Source: Motiliproteus sp041586615 (lineage in GTDB: Bacteria > Pseudomonadota > Gammaproteobacteria > Pseudomonadales > Balneatricaceae). Taken from it: a stretch of DNA of 64,000 nt. Made by a program: the position numbers and the translations under genes. Position 1 is the stretch's first letter, and each line of letters begins with the position of its first letter. Positions 9,145 through 17,579 of this stretch are shown in pieces. Under the pieces are notes generated by a model. It was not told the DNA's origin, searched no databases, and worked only from the letters and a program-made list of their open reading frames with translations. The stretch is from contig JBFGZS010000011.1 in NCBI GenBank assembly GCA_041586615.1, forward strand, positions 18,285 through 82,284, in the 5' to 3' direction.

Positions 9145-10353
9145 ATGATTCAAGCCCCCCTTCCCGACCATGAAGAGAGTCGTCTGCGTAAACTGCATGA
9201 GTTGGGTATTTTGGATACGCTGGAAGAGCAGGCCTATGATGACCTGACCCGATTGGCGGCAGAAATTTGCGGCACGCCCATCTCCCTGGTCAGTCTGGTT
9301 GATCGACATCGACAGTGGTTTAAATCCCATCACGGCCTGGATGCCCGCGAAACGCCTCGGGAGTTTGCCTTTTGTGCCCATGCGATCCTCGGCACCGAGG
9401 TGTTCGTGGTCGAAGACTCCAGCAAAGATGAACGTTTTTTTGATAACCCCCTGGCGACCGATAAACCGCATGTGGTTTTTTATGCCGGCGCACCGCTGAT
9501 CATGAGCGATAACCATCGGCTGGGGACGCTTTGCGTCATTGGTGACAGCCCGGGAACGATCACCGCCGCCCAGAGAGAATCGTTACAAGCGCTGGCGAGG
9601 CAGGTGGTCAGTCAGCTCGAGCTGCGCCTGAAATTGAAAGAACTCGAGGTACTTGACCACAGCAAAGATGAGTTTATCTCCATGGTCAGCCACGAGTTGC
9701 GCACCCCCTTGACGGCGATTTTTGGTTCGCTGTCCTTGCTGGTCAATGATAAGGCCGGTGATTTAGGCGCGCTGCCGCGTAATTTGGTGGAGATATCGCA
9801 CCGCAACGCCGAGCGTCTGATCCGATTGGTCAACGACATTCTCGACAGCGCCAAACTGGAGTCGGGTACGTTTGATCTCGAGCTGCACGACGTCGACCTG
9901 GTTGAACTGCTGCCCAAAGCACTGGCGTTGAATGAGCCCTATTGTCAGCGTCTCAATGCGCGCGTAACGCTGGACTGTGGCGGGCATGCTCGGGTGCTGG
10001 TGAATGCCGATGAGCAGCGACTCTTGCAGGTGATGAGTAATTTGATCTCTAACGCCGCCAAGTTTGGTCTGGATGGTGATGTGATTCAGATGGAACTGGC
10101 TGTTGTGCATGGGCTTGCCGAGGTGCGTGTCACCGATCACGGCGCCGGGATCCCTTACGATAAGCAGCACTTGTTATTTAAGAAATTTAAGCAGTTAAGC
10201 ACCCAGGAACACAACAAGGCCCCCGGCACGGGTCTTGGTCTGAATATCTGTAAGAGTATGATCGAACTGCAACACGGCACGATCGACTGTGAATCGATCC
10301 CGCATGAGAAAACCACGTTTTTCTTTAGGCTGCCGATAGTGACGACGGGATAG
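9145..10353 (+). CDS. Soluble GAF-domain sensor histidine kinase
   Basis: The 402-residue protein has an N-terminal GAF domain (about 10-165, with FCAHAIL and APLIMSDNHRLGTLCVID-like features), a HisKA domain with the H-box DEFISMVSHELRTPLT, and an ATPase domain with NLISNAAKF and GTGLGLNICKSMIE. There are no membrane segments, so it senses a cytoplasmic ligand. I used ATG 9145; TTG 9082 would add 21 residues with no family support. No response regulator is adjacent, so the partner is unknown. A tandem repeat array starts a few bases after the stop. Confidence 0.88.
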   Translation: MIQAPLPDHEESRLRKLHELGILDTLEEQAYDDLTRLAAEICGTPISLVSLVDRHRQWFKSHHGLDARETPREFAFCAHAILGTEVFVVEDSSKDERFFDNPLATDKPHVVFYAGAPLIMSDNHRLGTLCVIGDSPGTITAAQRESLQALARQVVSQLELRLKLKELEVLDHSKDEFISMVSHELRTPLTAIFGSLSLLVNDKAGDLGALPRNLVEISHRNAERLIRLVNDILDSAKLESGTFDLELHDVDLVELLPKALALNEPYCQRLNARVTLDCGGHARVLVNADEQRLLQVMSNLISNAAKFGLDGDVIQMELAVVHGLAEVRVTDHGAGIPYDKQHLLFKKFKQLSTQEHNKAPGTGLGLNICKSMIELQHGTIDCESIPHEKTTFFFRLPIVTTG

Positions 10354-10358
10354 GCTGT

Positions 10359-10411
10359 CTAGCCCTGTTCTAGCCCTGTTCTAGCCCTGTTCTAGCCCTG
10401 TTCTAGCGCTG
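10359..10411. repeat. 11-bp tandem repeat, four perfect units plus a partial
   Basis: The word CTAGCCCTGTT is repeated exactly four times and followed by CTAGCGCTG. It lies between the kinase stop and the hairpin at 10442. It is probably a simple slippage array; copy number would vary between strains. Confidence 0.9.
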
Positions 10412-10441
10412 ATGTTGCGTTCGGATTGCCCAGAAACAACA

Positions 10442-10470
10442 AAACCGCTGCTGTGTAGACAGAGCGGTTT
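10442..10470 (-). terminator. Probable terminator of the Cys-rich peptide gene
   Basis: The stem AAACCGCT/AGCGGTTT encloses a 13-base loop. Read on the minus strand the stem is followed by TGTTGTTTC. It lies 37 bp beyond the stop of the small minus-strand gene. Confidence 0.55.
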
Positions 10471-10506
10471 AGGGGGGCCGGTTGTTACCGGAAGCTAGCC
10501 AGAGCG

Positions 10507-10590
10507 TTAGGCTTTTTCCTGCTCTTGCGGGCTAGCCTTTTCCTGTTCGTTATCTTTCTCTTCACCGCCGCAAGAACCGCAACAACTCAT
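10507..10590 (-). CDS. 27-residue Cys-rich peptide (CCGSCGG)
   Basis: The minus-strand frame starts at the ATG complementary to 10588-10590 and reads MSCCGSCGGEEKDNEQEKAS plus seven residues. It has three Cys in a CCxxC arrangement followed by a strongly charged, disordered-looking tail. An AGAGGG ribosome site lies 7 bases before the ATG. An FNR-type operator and a matching -10 element lie upstream. It resembles the small CCGSCS-motif proteins annotated in other gammaproteobacteria, for which I know no function; the Cys cluster could bind metal or a cluster. The product is too small for routine gene finders. Confidence 0.75.
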   Translation of the reverse strand: MSCCGSCGGEEKDNEQEKASPQEQEKA

Positions 10591-10624
10591 GGGATAACCC
10601 TCTTCTGGTATGGAATAGGCCGCT

Positions 10625-10630
10625 AGAATA
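10625..10630 (-). promoter_or_regulatory. -10 element for the Cys-rich peptide gene
   Basis: Minus-strand TATTCT lies 29 bp downstream of the centre of the FNR box. It would place the start of transcription near 10618, with the box centred at about -41.5, the usual class II activator position. Confidence 0.5.
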
Positions 10631-10652
10631 TCCCCGTTGCCGGAGGTTGTCC

Positions 10653-10666
10653 TTGATGATGATCAA
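10653..10666. promoter_or_regulatory. FNR/Anr box
   Basis: The sequence TTGATGATGATCAA fits the FNR/Anr consensus TTGAT-N4-ATCAA exactly. It is centred 69 bp upstream of the start codon of the CCGSCGG peptide, so that gene is likely induced when oxygen is low. Confidence 0.7.
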
Positions 10667-10731
10667 GAACAAGCCCCTTGGCGGTTAACACCGCTTGTGG
10701 CCAATATGTCGCAGGGCTTCGCTCATAAGGC

Positions 10732-11406
10732 TCATGCGTTCTGCTGCAAAGGCTGGACCGGGAAGTTTTGTTGATAAAGCCGGTAGATCAGGGCCCAACC
10801 CCAGATACTTAGTGGGATGAGCAGCGCATGCTTCAGTACAATGGCGTCCCAGTCCGGCCGGTCTCCCCCCCCTAGCAGGTAGGGAATTAACTGCGCGCTG
10901 CCGAGGGTCAAGGTTAACCAGATCGATAATGAAGGGAGTATTTTTGTTGCCATGCCATGGGTCAGTCGATAGCTGGTCTTGAGGGCATGCAGTGGTGGTT
11001 GGTTATGCAGCAGAATAAAAAATTCGCTAAAAAGCAATTTGTAGCCCAGATAGAGCCCAGGCAGGATCAACAGCATGAATCCCCCCGCAACCGCCAGCGT
11101 CATGATGAGATTGGCGATCACCAGCGGTACGAGCCGCTGTATGGCCCGTCCCAGAGCCTCTGCCACGCTGATCGGCTGCGCAATGGCGGCCTGGTGGATA
11201 AATAACAGTGCGGCGGCGAACTGAATCACTCCCAACGTCATCAGAATACCGCCCTGGATCATACCGGACGTGCCTTCGGGTTCACTGCCATAGCGATGGG
11301 AAAGTTCTAGAATGAATTCAGGCAGGTTGTAAACCAGAGCAATCAACAGCAGTGGCTGCGCATGACAACGGGCAAAATAGTACGCTTCTTTCAGAGGTGT
11401 CAGCAT
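10732..11406 (-). CDS. YciC-like (UPF0259) integral membrane protein
   Basis: The 224-residue protein is strongly hydrophobic with about six membrane segments. It has the YciC-like features of an N-terminal amphipathic start (MLTPLKEAYYFARCH), the central ILPGLYLGYKLLFSEFFIL block, and HALKTSYRLTHG. The family is an inner-membrane protein group of unclear function related to the glycerophosphodiesterase membrane domain. It is a single gene; the FNR box upstream of the neighbouring peptide lies downstream of its stop and faces the other way. The annotation is by resemblance only. Confidence 0.75.
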   Translation of the reverse strand: MLTPLKEAYYFARCHAQPLLLIALVYNLPEFILELSHRYGSEPEGTSGMIQGGILMTLGVIQFAAALLFIHQAAIAQPISVAEALGRAIQRLVPLVIANLIMTLAVAGGFMLLILPGLYLGYKLLFSEFFILLHNQPPLHALKTSYRLTHGMATKILPSLSIWLTLTLGSAQLIPYLLGGGDRPDWDAIVLKHALLIPLSIWGWALIYRLYQQNFPVQPLQQNA

Positions 11407-11820
11407 GGCTTGGTCTTGGGGTTCCTTGATGGGAAAATGATTTGCCCGACGTCATGTAGACCCGGCAGTGAGCATCGTTTTATTTCGCAGGTTTGGGGCA
11501 TCCTAAACGCAGCGGGCGAAATTGCCAAGCGTGCCCGCTTCCTCTGAACCATCCCCGTGCCGGTGCTTCAGCGTCTATAAGAGCCCCTCGTTAACCGTCA
11601 CACCACAGGAGGCCGCTATGGTTGGCATTTGTAAATATGCGGGGCAGACGATATAAAGAGCTCTACGGCACCGTATTAACCGGGCCTCTATTGATCTGGA
11701 TCTTCCCTAACCGCCGTGGATAACAGGTATCCTGTGTTAACCTTTTTGTATGCTTAGCCGCTGTCTGCCAGGCGGGGCGTGACAGCGTTATCGGCAACTA
11801 AGCCAGAATGAGACGGACAG
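11407..11820. other. Intergenic region between divergent genes
   Basis: This 414-bp gap separates the YciC-like gene from the double-receiver gene. The only coding-like signal is a 12-codon frame at 11618-11656 behind a perfect AGGAGG site (MVGICKYAGQTI). It is too short to call a gene. TTGATCTGGATC at about 11690 resembles a half-good FNR site. Nothing else is recognisable. Confidence 0.5.
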
Positions 11821-12612
11821 ATGCAGTTCAATGAATTATTTGTGATGGTGGTCGAGCCTTCTCGTATGCAGCAGCGTGTTATCGGCAAGCTGCTGGCCAA
11901 GGTCGGCATTGACGCCGTGCAATACTGTAGCACCGCCGGGGACGCCTTGACTCGGATGGTCGAGGGACAGCCTGATATTGTTATCTCCGCGTTTTATCTT
12001 CCCGACATGACCGGCGCCGATCTAGTCAAAGCGATGCGTGACAATCCCGTTTTGCAGGAACTGGCGTTTATGCTGGTATCCAGTGAGACCCAGTTCCGCT
12101 ATCTCGATCCGGTTAAACAATACGGCGCAACGGCGATTTTGCCGAAGCCTTTTAGCCGTTCTCAGCTAAAAACAGCGTTGAATACCACGGTACATAGTCT
12201 GACTGAAGAGAGTGGTGTGGCGACGGAGTTTGATCCGGAGCTGCTGCGGGTTCTGGTGGTGGACGACAGCAATATGGCGCGGCGTTTTATCATCAAGGTG
12301 CTGCAGGGGCTGGGGATTCGACACTTCACCGAAGCCCATGATGGTGCCGAGGCGCTGGCGATTATTGCAGAAAGTTACTTTGATCTGGTCGTGACCGATT
12401 ACAATATGCCCAATGTGAACGGCTATGAACTGACTCAGCAGATCCGCACCCGGAGTGTCCAGCAATCGGTACCGATTATGATGGTCACCAGCGAAGAGAA
12501 TGAAGGCCGCTTGTCGGCGGTGCAACAGGCCGGTGTTTCGGCGATCTGCGATAAGCCGTTCGAGCTGGAAACGGTCCGTGAACTGCTTGGGCGGCTGTTA
12601 AATGAAGCGTAA
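11821..12612 (+). CDS. Double receiver-domain protein with a degenerate first receiver
   Basis: Two CheY-like domains (about 6-120 and 142-262) are joined by a short linker with no output domain. The second has the usual acidic pair (VVDDS), phospho-acceptor D193 in VVTDYNMP, and Lys in CDKPF. The first has EP instead of DD in VVEPS and Ala57 in place of the acceptor Asp (VISAFYLP), though the Lys of LPKPF is kept. It probably works as a phosphorylated adaptor, with the first domain as a pseudo-receiver for binding or dimerisation. No kinase is adjacent. Confidence 0.88.
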   Translation: MQFNELFVMVVEPSRMQQRVIGKLLAKVGIDAVQYCSTAGDALTRMVEGQPDIVISAFYLPDMTGADLVKAMRDNPVLQELAFMLVSSETQFRYLDPVKQYGATAILPKPFSRSQLKTALNTTVHSLTEESGVATEFDPELLRVLVVDDSNMARRFIIKVLQGLGIRHFTEAHDGAEALAIIAESYFDLVVTDYNMPNVNGYELTQQIRTRSVQQSVPIMMVTSEENEGRLSAVQQAGVSAICDKPFELETVRELLGRLLNEA

Positions 12613-12657
12613 TGGTGGCGAACCGTTGCCGATAATCACCGATAAGTTGGATTTTTC

Positions 12658-13020
12658 ATGCTAGGTAAACTGCTAATTACGGCCTTGGTTATTATCGGTT
12701 GCCTGGTCTATCTGCGCCTGCGTCAGGCCGGACCGCTTCTGGTGTCTGATGGCCCAGGCAGAGGGCAACGGCGTCTCTGGGGCGCGTTGGCACTGGCGAT
12801 TGTGCTACTGATGATCGGCGGGTTTATTTTTCAACTGAATAACACCGATAAACAGTCCCGTAGTTTGATGGATGTACGGGTGGTTAATGCCATCACCGGT
12901 GAATCGACCCATTACCAAGCCTTCGATGATGCTATTCAAGGGCGCAGTTTTACCACCGTTGAGGGGGTGCAGATTCGCATAGCCGACAGTGAACGGCTGG
13001 AATTTGTCTTATCGCAGTAG
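12658..13020 (+). CDS. Small membrane protein of unknown function
   Basis: Not recognised. The 120-residue product has two hydrophobic segments (about 3-20 and 41-62) with a short basic loop between them. A 55-residue polar C-terminal part follows, probably facing the periplasm if the N-terminus is inside. It lies 45 bp after the double-receiver gene and 69 bp before a coiled-coil gene on the same strand, so the three may be cotranscribed. Confidence 0.6.
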   Translation: MLGKLLITALVIIGCLVYLRLRQAGPLLVSDGPGRGQRRLWGALALAIVLLMIGGFIFQLNNTDKQSRSLMDVRVVNAITGESTHYQAFDDAIQGRSFTTVEGVQIRIADSERLEFVLSQ

Positions 13021-13089
13021 TGCAGTTTTGATGAAATGGTTACCGGGTCGGTGGGGTGATCACCGTCGAATTAATAGAAGGAGTGCAGT

Positions 13090-13794
13090 GTGGAAATGGT
13101 CTTAATCGGTGTTGTTTTAGCCTTGGCTGCCGGGTATTTGGCGGGGCGAGTACAGACCAGCATGACGTTGGGGGCGTTCAAGGGAAAGCTGGAGAGCGAT
13201 ACCGCGCATTATCTGGCGCAGCTGGAGGAGCGCAACCAGTCTTACGAGGCTTACCGCAACCGGATGGAGTCGCTGCAAGACCAGTACCGGCAGAGTCAGC
13301 AGGACGCGAAGCTGGCCCGCGGTGAGCTCGAGCAGTTAAACGGCTTTCTGCTCCAGTCCAAGCGGGACTTCGATGAATTACGCGAAAAATCCATCAAACT
13401 GCGCGATCGCATCGACCCCCTGGAAGTGCTTAATTTTGATTTGCGTACCGAGAAAACCGGACTCAGTGCGCAAGTGGACGCGCTTCAGCAGCAGCTGAAT
13501 GAAGTTGAGCGAGCGCACCAGCGACTGAATGAACGGTTGCAGACGGCGCTGACCGAAAAGGGTGCGTTGCAAGCAGAGGTTTATGCGCGGGACCGGGAGG
13601 TTTTAAGCCTGAGTAACCGATTGCAGGATTTGCAGAACCGCGATGAGAGTACCGAATTAACGTTGGCGCAGATGCGAACCACGCGGGACGAGATGGCTCA
13701 GCGGCTGGCAAAAGCCGAAGGGCAGCTGCATCTGACCGAGGAGTTGCGCCAGACGCTCAAAGGTGTGATCGCTTCGGCCACCTGTGAATCCTGA
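13090..13794 (+). CDS. Membrane-anchored coiled-coil protein
   Basis: The 234-residue protein has one N-terminal membrane segment (about 3-20). Almost all the rest is heptad-patterned coiled coil rich in Glu, Gln, Leu and Arg (about 35-225). The GTG start at 13090 follows GAAGGAG by six bases; the ATG two codons on is less well placed. The topology is like RmuC-type or envelope scaffold proteins, but no nuclease domain is visible. Function unknown. Confidence 0.65.
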   Translation: MEMVLIGVVLALAAGYLAGRVQTSMTLGAFKGKLESDTAHYLAQLEERNQSYEAYRNRMESLQDQYRQSQQDAKLARGELEQLNGFLLQSKRDFDELREKSIKLRDRIDPLEVLNFDLRTEKTGLSAQVDALQQQLNEVERAHQRLNERLQTALTEKGALQAEVYARDREVLSLSNRLQDLQNRDESTELTLAQMRTTRDEMAQRLAKAEGQLHLTEELRQTLKGVIASATCES

Positions 13795-13865
13795 CTAAGG
13801 TGGTTTAGAGTCTGTTTCTAGCGACCCGGCGCAGGGTAACAACCGCACAGTATTAGAGATGAACA

Positions 13866-14228
13866 ATGTCAAAACGTAGTAAAAATGACGGCGGATTAGT
13901 CTACTCAACGGAATTCGGTCGCCTGTGCCCGGGTTGCGATCAGCCGGTGGCGGCGTGTTGCTGCTCGGATCAGGCGATACCCGCCGGTGATGGTGTGGTG
14001 CGCCTTAGCCGTGAGACGAAGGGACGTAAGGGCAAAGGTGTAACCTTGATTAGCGGCGTTGCCTTGCCGAACGATGCGTTAAAAACGCTGGCTAAGGAGC
14101 TAAAGCAGCGTTGCAGCACCGGCGGTGCGGTGAAAGATGGGGTCATTGAGATACAAGGCGACCAGCGTGAGCTGCTGTTGGTTGAGCTGACCAAGCGCGG
14201 CTTCACGGTTAAAAAATCCGGGGGCTGA
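13866..14228 (+). CDS. yciH: SUI1-family translation factor YciH
   Basis: The 120-residue product matches YciH/SUI1. An N-terminal segment carries a small Cys cluster (CPGCDQPVAACCCSD), and a SUI1/eIF1-like domain (about 45-118) has RETKGRKGKGVTLISG and a closing VELTKRGFTVKKSGG. The bacterial eIF1 homologue binds the 30S subunit and affects fidelity of initiation in vitro. Length and motifs are normal. A dispersed repeat copy lies just downstream. Confidence 0.92.
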   Translation: MSKRSKNDGGLVYSTEFGRLCPGCDQPVAACCCSDQAIPAGDGVVRLSRETKGRKGKGVTLISGVALPNDALKTLAKELKQRCSTGGAVKDGVIEIQGDQRELLLVELTKRGFTVKKSGG

Positions 14229-14265
14229 GCGGTCTACGTCAGCAGTGCTGACTGAATCGACAAGG

Positions 14266-14398
14266 CGATTAACCGGGCCTCAACATACCGATCCGTTCGG
14301 TCTTTTGCTAACGGCAAGACCGGCGCATGTCCGCCCTTGTCTCACGGCGGTTCATCCATGGACCGCCTATTAAGGCGACATTTTTTGCGCGCTAATAG
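14266..14398 (-). repeat. Dispersed palindromic repeat, copy B (full length, minus strand)
   Basis: Read on the minus strand the modules are: GCAAAAAATGTCGCC, then GGCGGTCCATGGATGAACCGCC, GTGAGACAAGG, GACATGCGCCGG, AAAGACCGAACGGATCGGTA and GGCCCGGTTAA. The order matches copy D (43331-43508). It fills most of the yciH to 14503 gap. Confidence 0.8.
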
Positions 14399-14502
14399 GT
14401 TAGCTGCCTTAATAAATCAGGCAAGGCCATGATCGGGGCCCGGATGTGGGCTGTTAGACGGTTTTTACATTGGATTTTCGTAGCTAGGATGCTTTTCAAA
14501 TA

Positions 14503-16152
14503 ATGCCCGTTTTTCAAATGCCAGCGGCCATCAAGGCCATCAAATCTCTGCTTCGCCGGTTACCGGTGCTGCCTGTTACGTTGTCTTCTCGATCCTACTG
14601 GCCGTTGCTGATGCCATTGATTCTTTATCTCGGCGCACAGGGGCTTTATCACTGGCGCGCACAGCAGGGATTTCTGGCGTTAATTGAGGCCTTAAATCCG
14701 ACACTACGGGTTGAAATGGAGGGGTTTAATCCGACGTTTGATGGACGACTCCGAATTGCTTCGCTGCGACTGTTTTCTGACTCTGACTCTGACGAAGCGC
14801 TGTTGGCGGTTCGCGGGCTGGCGTTGGACGGCGGCAATTGGCAGCCGCTCTTGACGATGCTGTCGCCGCAAGATGCGTTGCCTGAGCAACTTACATTGAC
14901 CGCCGCTCGCTTGCAGCTTTCGCCGGCGCGCCTGACGGGGTTTGGTGATGCGTTGGCCTTGATGCAATGCGCGACAGAAATACCCGGTTGGCAGGGTGAC
15001 GCTCGAGGGCTTGAGGTCGATCTTCGGGGGACGTATCAGTTTGATGCGGATTCCGGTTATACACGCGTTACTGCAACGCTGACGTCTGAAAACCTCAGCG
15101 AGCTGAGCGTGGCGTTTGTGCTGGCGGTTAATCATCGCCAGCCGGGTTGGCAGGATTTGATCAATCCCGATAATGGTTGGGCAGGAGGCCGTCTGGCGCT
15201 TACGCCTGTTGCGCCGCTGTTTGCGCAGCGTTGTGCGGCGAACGTGGGCATGTCGGTTCGGGACTACATGAAGGTCCATATGACGGGAATTGAGCGTTTT
15301 TCTACGCGCCAGGGCTGGGTGTTAGGACCTCGCTCAGCGTCGGCGCTGCAGCGCTTTTATATAGGCGCCAGAGGGCTGTCTATCGTGATCGATCCGCAGG
15401 TCATCGTCCCGCTGGCGCGTCTGGCAGCGCAGGATGCCCCGGCCCTGCTGGCAGGCCATACAACACAATTGCTTTCCGGCGAACGGGACCTGGGACCACT
15501 GGATCTTTCCTGGCGGCTTTCGCAGCCGGGCGACCATTTACCCAAGGCGATCGCATCACTGGAAACGGTGGTGCGGGAGGCTAAAGAGCAGCCGTTGACC
15601 CCGCAGGAGTATGTGGCTCTGGCGGCTACGGCAACGTCTGTCGCCGTGGGGGCGGCTGTGGAAAAGGTTGTGGGAGCCGTTGTGGAAAAAACGATGGTGG
15701 GAAGCACGGTTATGGAAAACATGACGGTTGTGGAAAAAGCGACGGATGAAAAAGCACGCGTGGAAACGGAGCCGGTGCAAACATCGGTCGCAGTGCCTCG
15801 TGGTGCATTACCGCAGGCAACCATGCCAGCGCCGTTACCGGCGTCGGAATTTGCCGGCAAGGCAACGGCAAAACCAGCAGAGAGCCGCGAACCGTCGCGG
15901 CTGTCATCACCTTATGTGGCGGAGAAACCTCCCGCAGAACCGGTATCCCGTTATCGGCGTACGCCCGTGGGGCGTTTAATTCAGCACGTCGGTGAGCCGG
16001 TCAGATTTATAACCACTAATGGTCGAACCATCGAAGGCGAATTGCGTTGGGTGCGCGGTGATGTCGCCGAAGTCTCGCAGCAGATTGGCACGGGGTGGGC
16101 GCAGCTACCGGTACGGATCAGCCGCATAGACAGGTTTTACAGTTATCGCTGA
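14503..16152 (+). CDS. Large membrane-anchored protein of unknown function
   Basis: Not recognised. The 549-residue product has one N-terminal membrane segment (about 33-48). A roughly 320-residue domain follows with alternating Leu/Arg strands reminiscent of AsmA/DUF748-like periplasmic proteins. Next comes a low-complexity Ala/Val/Glu/Thr linker (about 375-480) with degenerate VVEK/TMV repeats. The C-terminal 60 residues (GRLIQHVGEPVRFITTNGR onward) resemble a small beta-barrel, SH3- or Sm-like domain. It is flanked by a repeat and a terminator, so it is a single gene. Function not inferable. Confidence 0.6.
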   Translation: MPVFQMPAAIKAIKSLLRRLPVLPVTLSSRSYWPLLMPLILYLGAQGLYHWRAQQGFLALIEALNPTLRVEMEGFNPTFDGRLRIASLRLFSDSDSDEALLAVRGLALDGGNWQPLLTMLSPQDALPEQLTLTAARLQLSPARLTGFGDALALMQCATEIPGWQGDARGLEVDLRGTYQFDADSGYTRVTATLTSENLSELSVAFVLAVNHRQPGWQDLINPDNGWAGGRLALTPVAPLFAQRCAANVGMSVRDYMKVHMTGIERFSTRQGWVLGPRSASALQRFYIGARGLSIVIDPQVIVPLARLAAQDAPALLAGHTTQLLSGERDLGPLDLSWRLSQPGDHLPKAIASLETVVREAKEQPLTPQEYVALAATATSVAVGAAVEKVVGAVVEKTMVGSTVMENMTVVEKATDEKARVETEPVQTSVAVPRGALPQATMPAPLPASEFAGKATAKPAESREPSRLSSPYVAEKPPAEPVSRYRRTPVGRLIQHVGEPVRFITTNGRTIEGELRWVRGDVAEVSQQIGTGWAQLPVRISRIDRFYSYR

Positions 16153-16208
16153 AGGGAGGGGGCGTGGTCGCTGCCATGGACGTTGAGGTTCAGGTTAGGC
16201 ATAGAAAT

Positions 16209-16234
16209 AAAAAAGGAGCCTGAGGCTCCTTTTT
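16209..16234. terminator. Bidirectional rho-independent terminator
   Basis: AAAAAGGAGCC-TGA-GGCTCCTTTTT is an eleven-base perfect stem with A and T tracts on both sides. It separates the 14503 gene from the convergent thiolase. Confidence 0.9.
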
Positions 16235-16271
16235 CATGGACAGGGCCCGCCACCGCGGGCCGCGTCGGGTG

Positions 16272-17450
16272 TTAGCGCTCGACAACCAGGGCAGTACCCA
16301 TGCCACCACCGATGCACAATGTCGCCAGGCCTTTCTTGGCGTCGCGACGGCCCATTTCATGCAGCAATGAAACCAGGATACGACAGCCGGATGCACCGAT
16401 GGGGTGGCCCAGCGCGATGGCGCCGCCGTTGACGTTGACTTTCGTGGTATCCCACTCCAGATCCTGGTTTACCGACATGGCTTGGGCGGCGAAAGCTTCG
16501 TTTGCTTCGATCAGATCCAGATCGTCAACATTCCAGCCGGCCTTCTTCAGGGCGTTCTGGGTGGCACAGATTGGGCCGGTACCCATGATGGCTGGATCAA
16601 CCCCGGCACTGGCGTACGCCTTGACGGTTGCCAGCGGTGTCAGGCCCAGTTCTTTGGCTTTCTCCGCGCTGCAGACGATAACTGCGGCTGCGCCGTCATT
16701 GATGGTCGAAGAGTTACCGGCGGTAACGGATCCATCTTTTTTGAAGGCGGGGCGCAGTTTACCCAGTGCGGCGGCGGTTACGCCGGCACGTGGCTGTTCG
16801 TCACGTTCAAATACAACCGGATCACCCTTACGCTGCGGGATAACAACCGGGATGATCTCGTCGTTAAAACGGCCTGCTTCCAAGGCCGCGGAGGCTTTGT
16901 TCTGCGACGCGGCGGCAAATTCATCCTGTGCTTCACGGGAGAAGCCGTATTTATCGACGATATTCTCGGTCGTGATACCCATGTGGTAGTTATTGAACGC
17001 ATCCCACAGGCCATCGTTGACCATGGTGTCGACCATGTTCCAGTTGCCCATCTTCATGCCGTTACGTGATTTAGGCAGGTAGTGACCCGACTGGCTCATG
17101 CTTTCCTGACCACCGGCGATGATCATGTCGGCATCGCCCAGGCGAATCGCCTGCACAGCCATTTGCACGGTTTTCAGGCCGGAGCCGCAGACTTTGTTGA
17201 TGGTGAGCGCAGGGGTCGAGTGAGGTAGACCGGCATTGATAGCCGCCTGACGGGCGGGGTTTTGACCACAGCCCGCGGTCAGGACTTGTCCCAGGATTAC
17301 TTCGTCAATCTGCTCGGGAGCGATGCCGCTCTTTTCCAGCAGACCCTTGATTACAATGGTGCCGAGTTCAGCGGCGGTCAGACCGGCCAGAGCGCCGTTG
17401 AATGCACCGATTGCGGTACGGCCGGCGGCTACAATTACTGCATCACGCAT
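16272..17450 (-). CDS. Acetyl-CoA C-acetyltransferase (thiolase)
   Basis: The 392-residue protein is a full thiolase with all catalytic elements: Cys88 in NKVCGSGLK, the NEAFAAQ loop, His in GGAIALGHPIG, and the second Cys in CIGGGMG. It joins or splits acetoacetyl-CoA; whether it serves PHA synthesis or fatty-acid breakdown is not shown by the neighbours. I start at the ATG reading MRDAVIVAAG (17450), because an AAGGA site fits it better than the ATG four codons upstream (17462). Alone on the minus strand, upstream of the pan genes' end. Confidence 0.93.
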   Translation of the reverse strand: MRDAVIVAAGRTAIGAFNGALAGLTAAELGTIVIKGLLEKSGIAPEQIDEVILGQVLTAGCGQNPARQAAINAGLPHSTPALTINKVCGSGLKTVQMAVQAIRLGDADMIIAGGQESMSQSGHYLPKSRNGMKMGNWNMVDTMVNDGLWDAFNNYHMGITTENIVDKYGFSREAQDEFAAASQNKASAALEAGRFNDEIIPVVIPQRKGDPVVFERDEQPRAGVTAAALGKLRPAFKKDGSVTAGNSSTINDGAAAVIVCSAEKAKELGLTPLATVKAYASAGVDPAIMGTGPICATQNALKKAGWNVDDLDLIEANEAFAAQAMSVNQDLEWDTTKVNVNGGAIALGHPIGASGCRILVSLLHEMGRRDAKKGLATLCIGGGMGTALVVER

Positions 17451-17579
17451 AGTACTTATCATCCTTAAATGAGGGGGTCAGAAGACCAAGAATAGTGAAA
17501 TACGCGTCATACTGCAATTGCGTAATGCAATTGCCGAATAGACGATTGCCCGTCGTCCTGATGCAGGGCGTGGTTAGGA

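Noticed and set aside
11618..11656. A 12-codon frame with a perfect AGGAGG site upstream
   Set aside because: Too short to support as a gene, with no upstream promoter or following structure that would make it a leader peptide.
14704..15279. Antisense frame over the 14503 gene
   Set aside because: Arg/Gln-rich shadow composition; the sense frame is longer and has a membrane segment.
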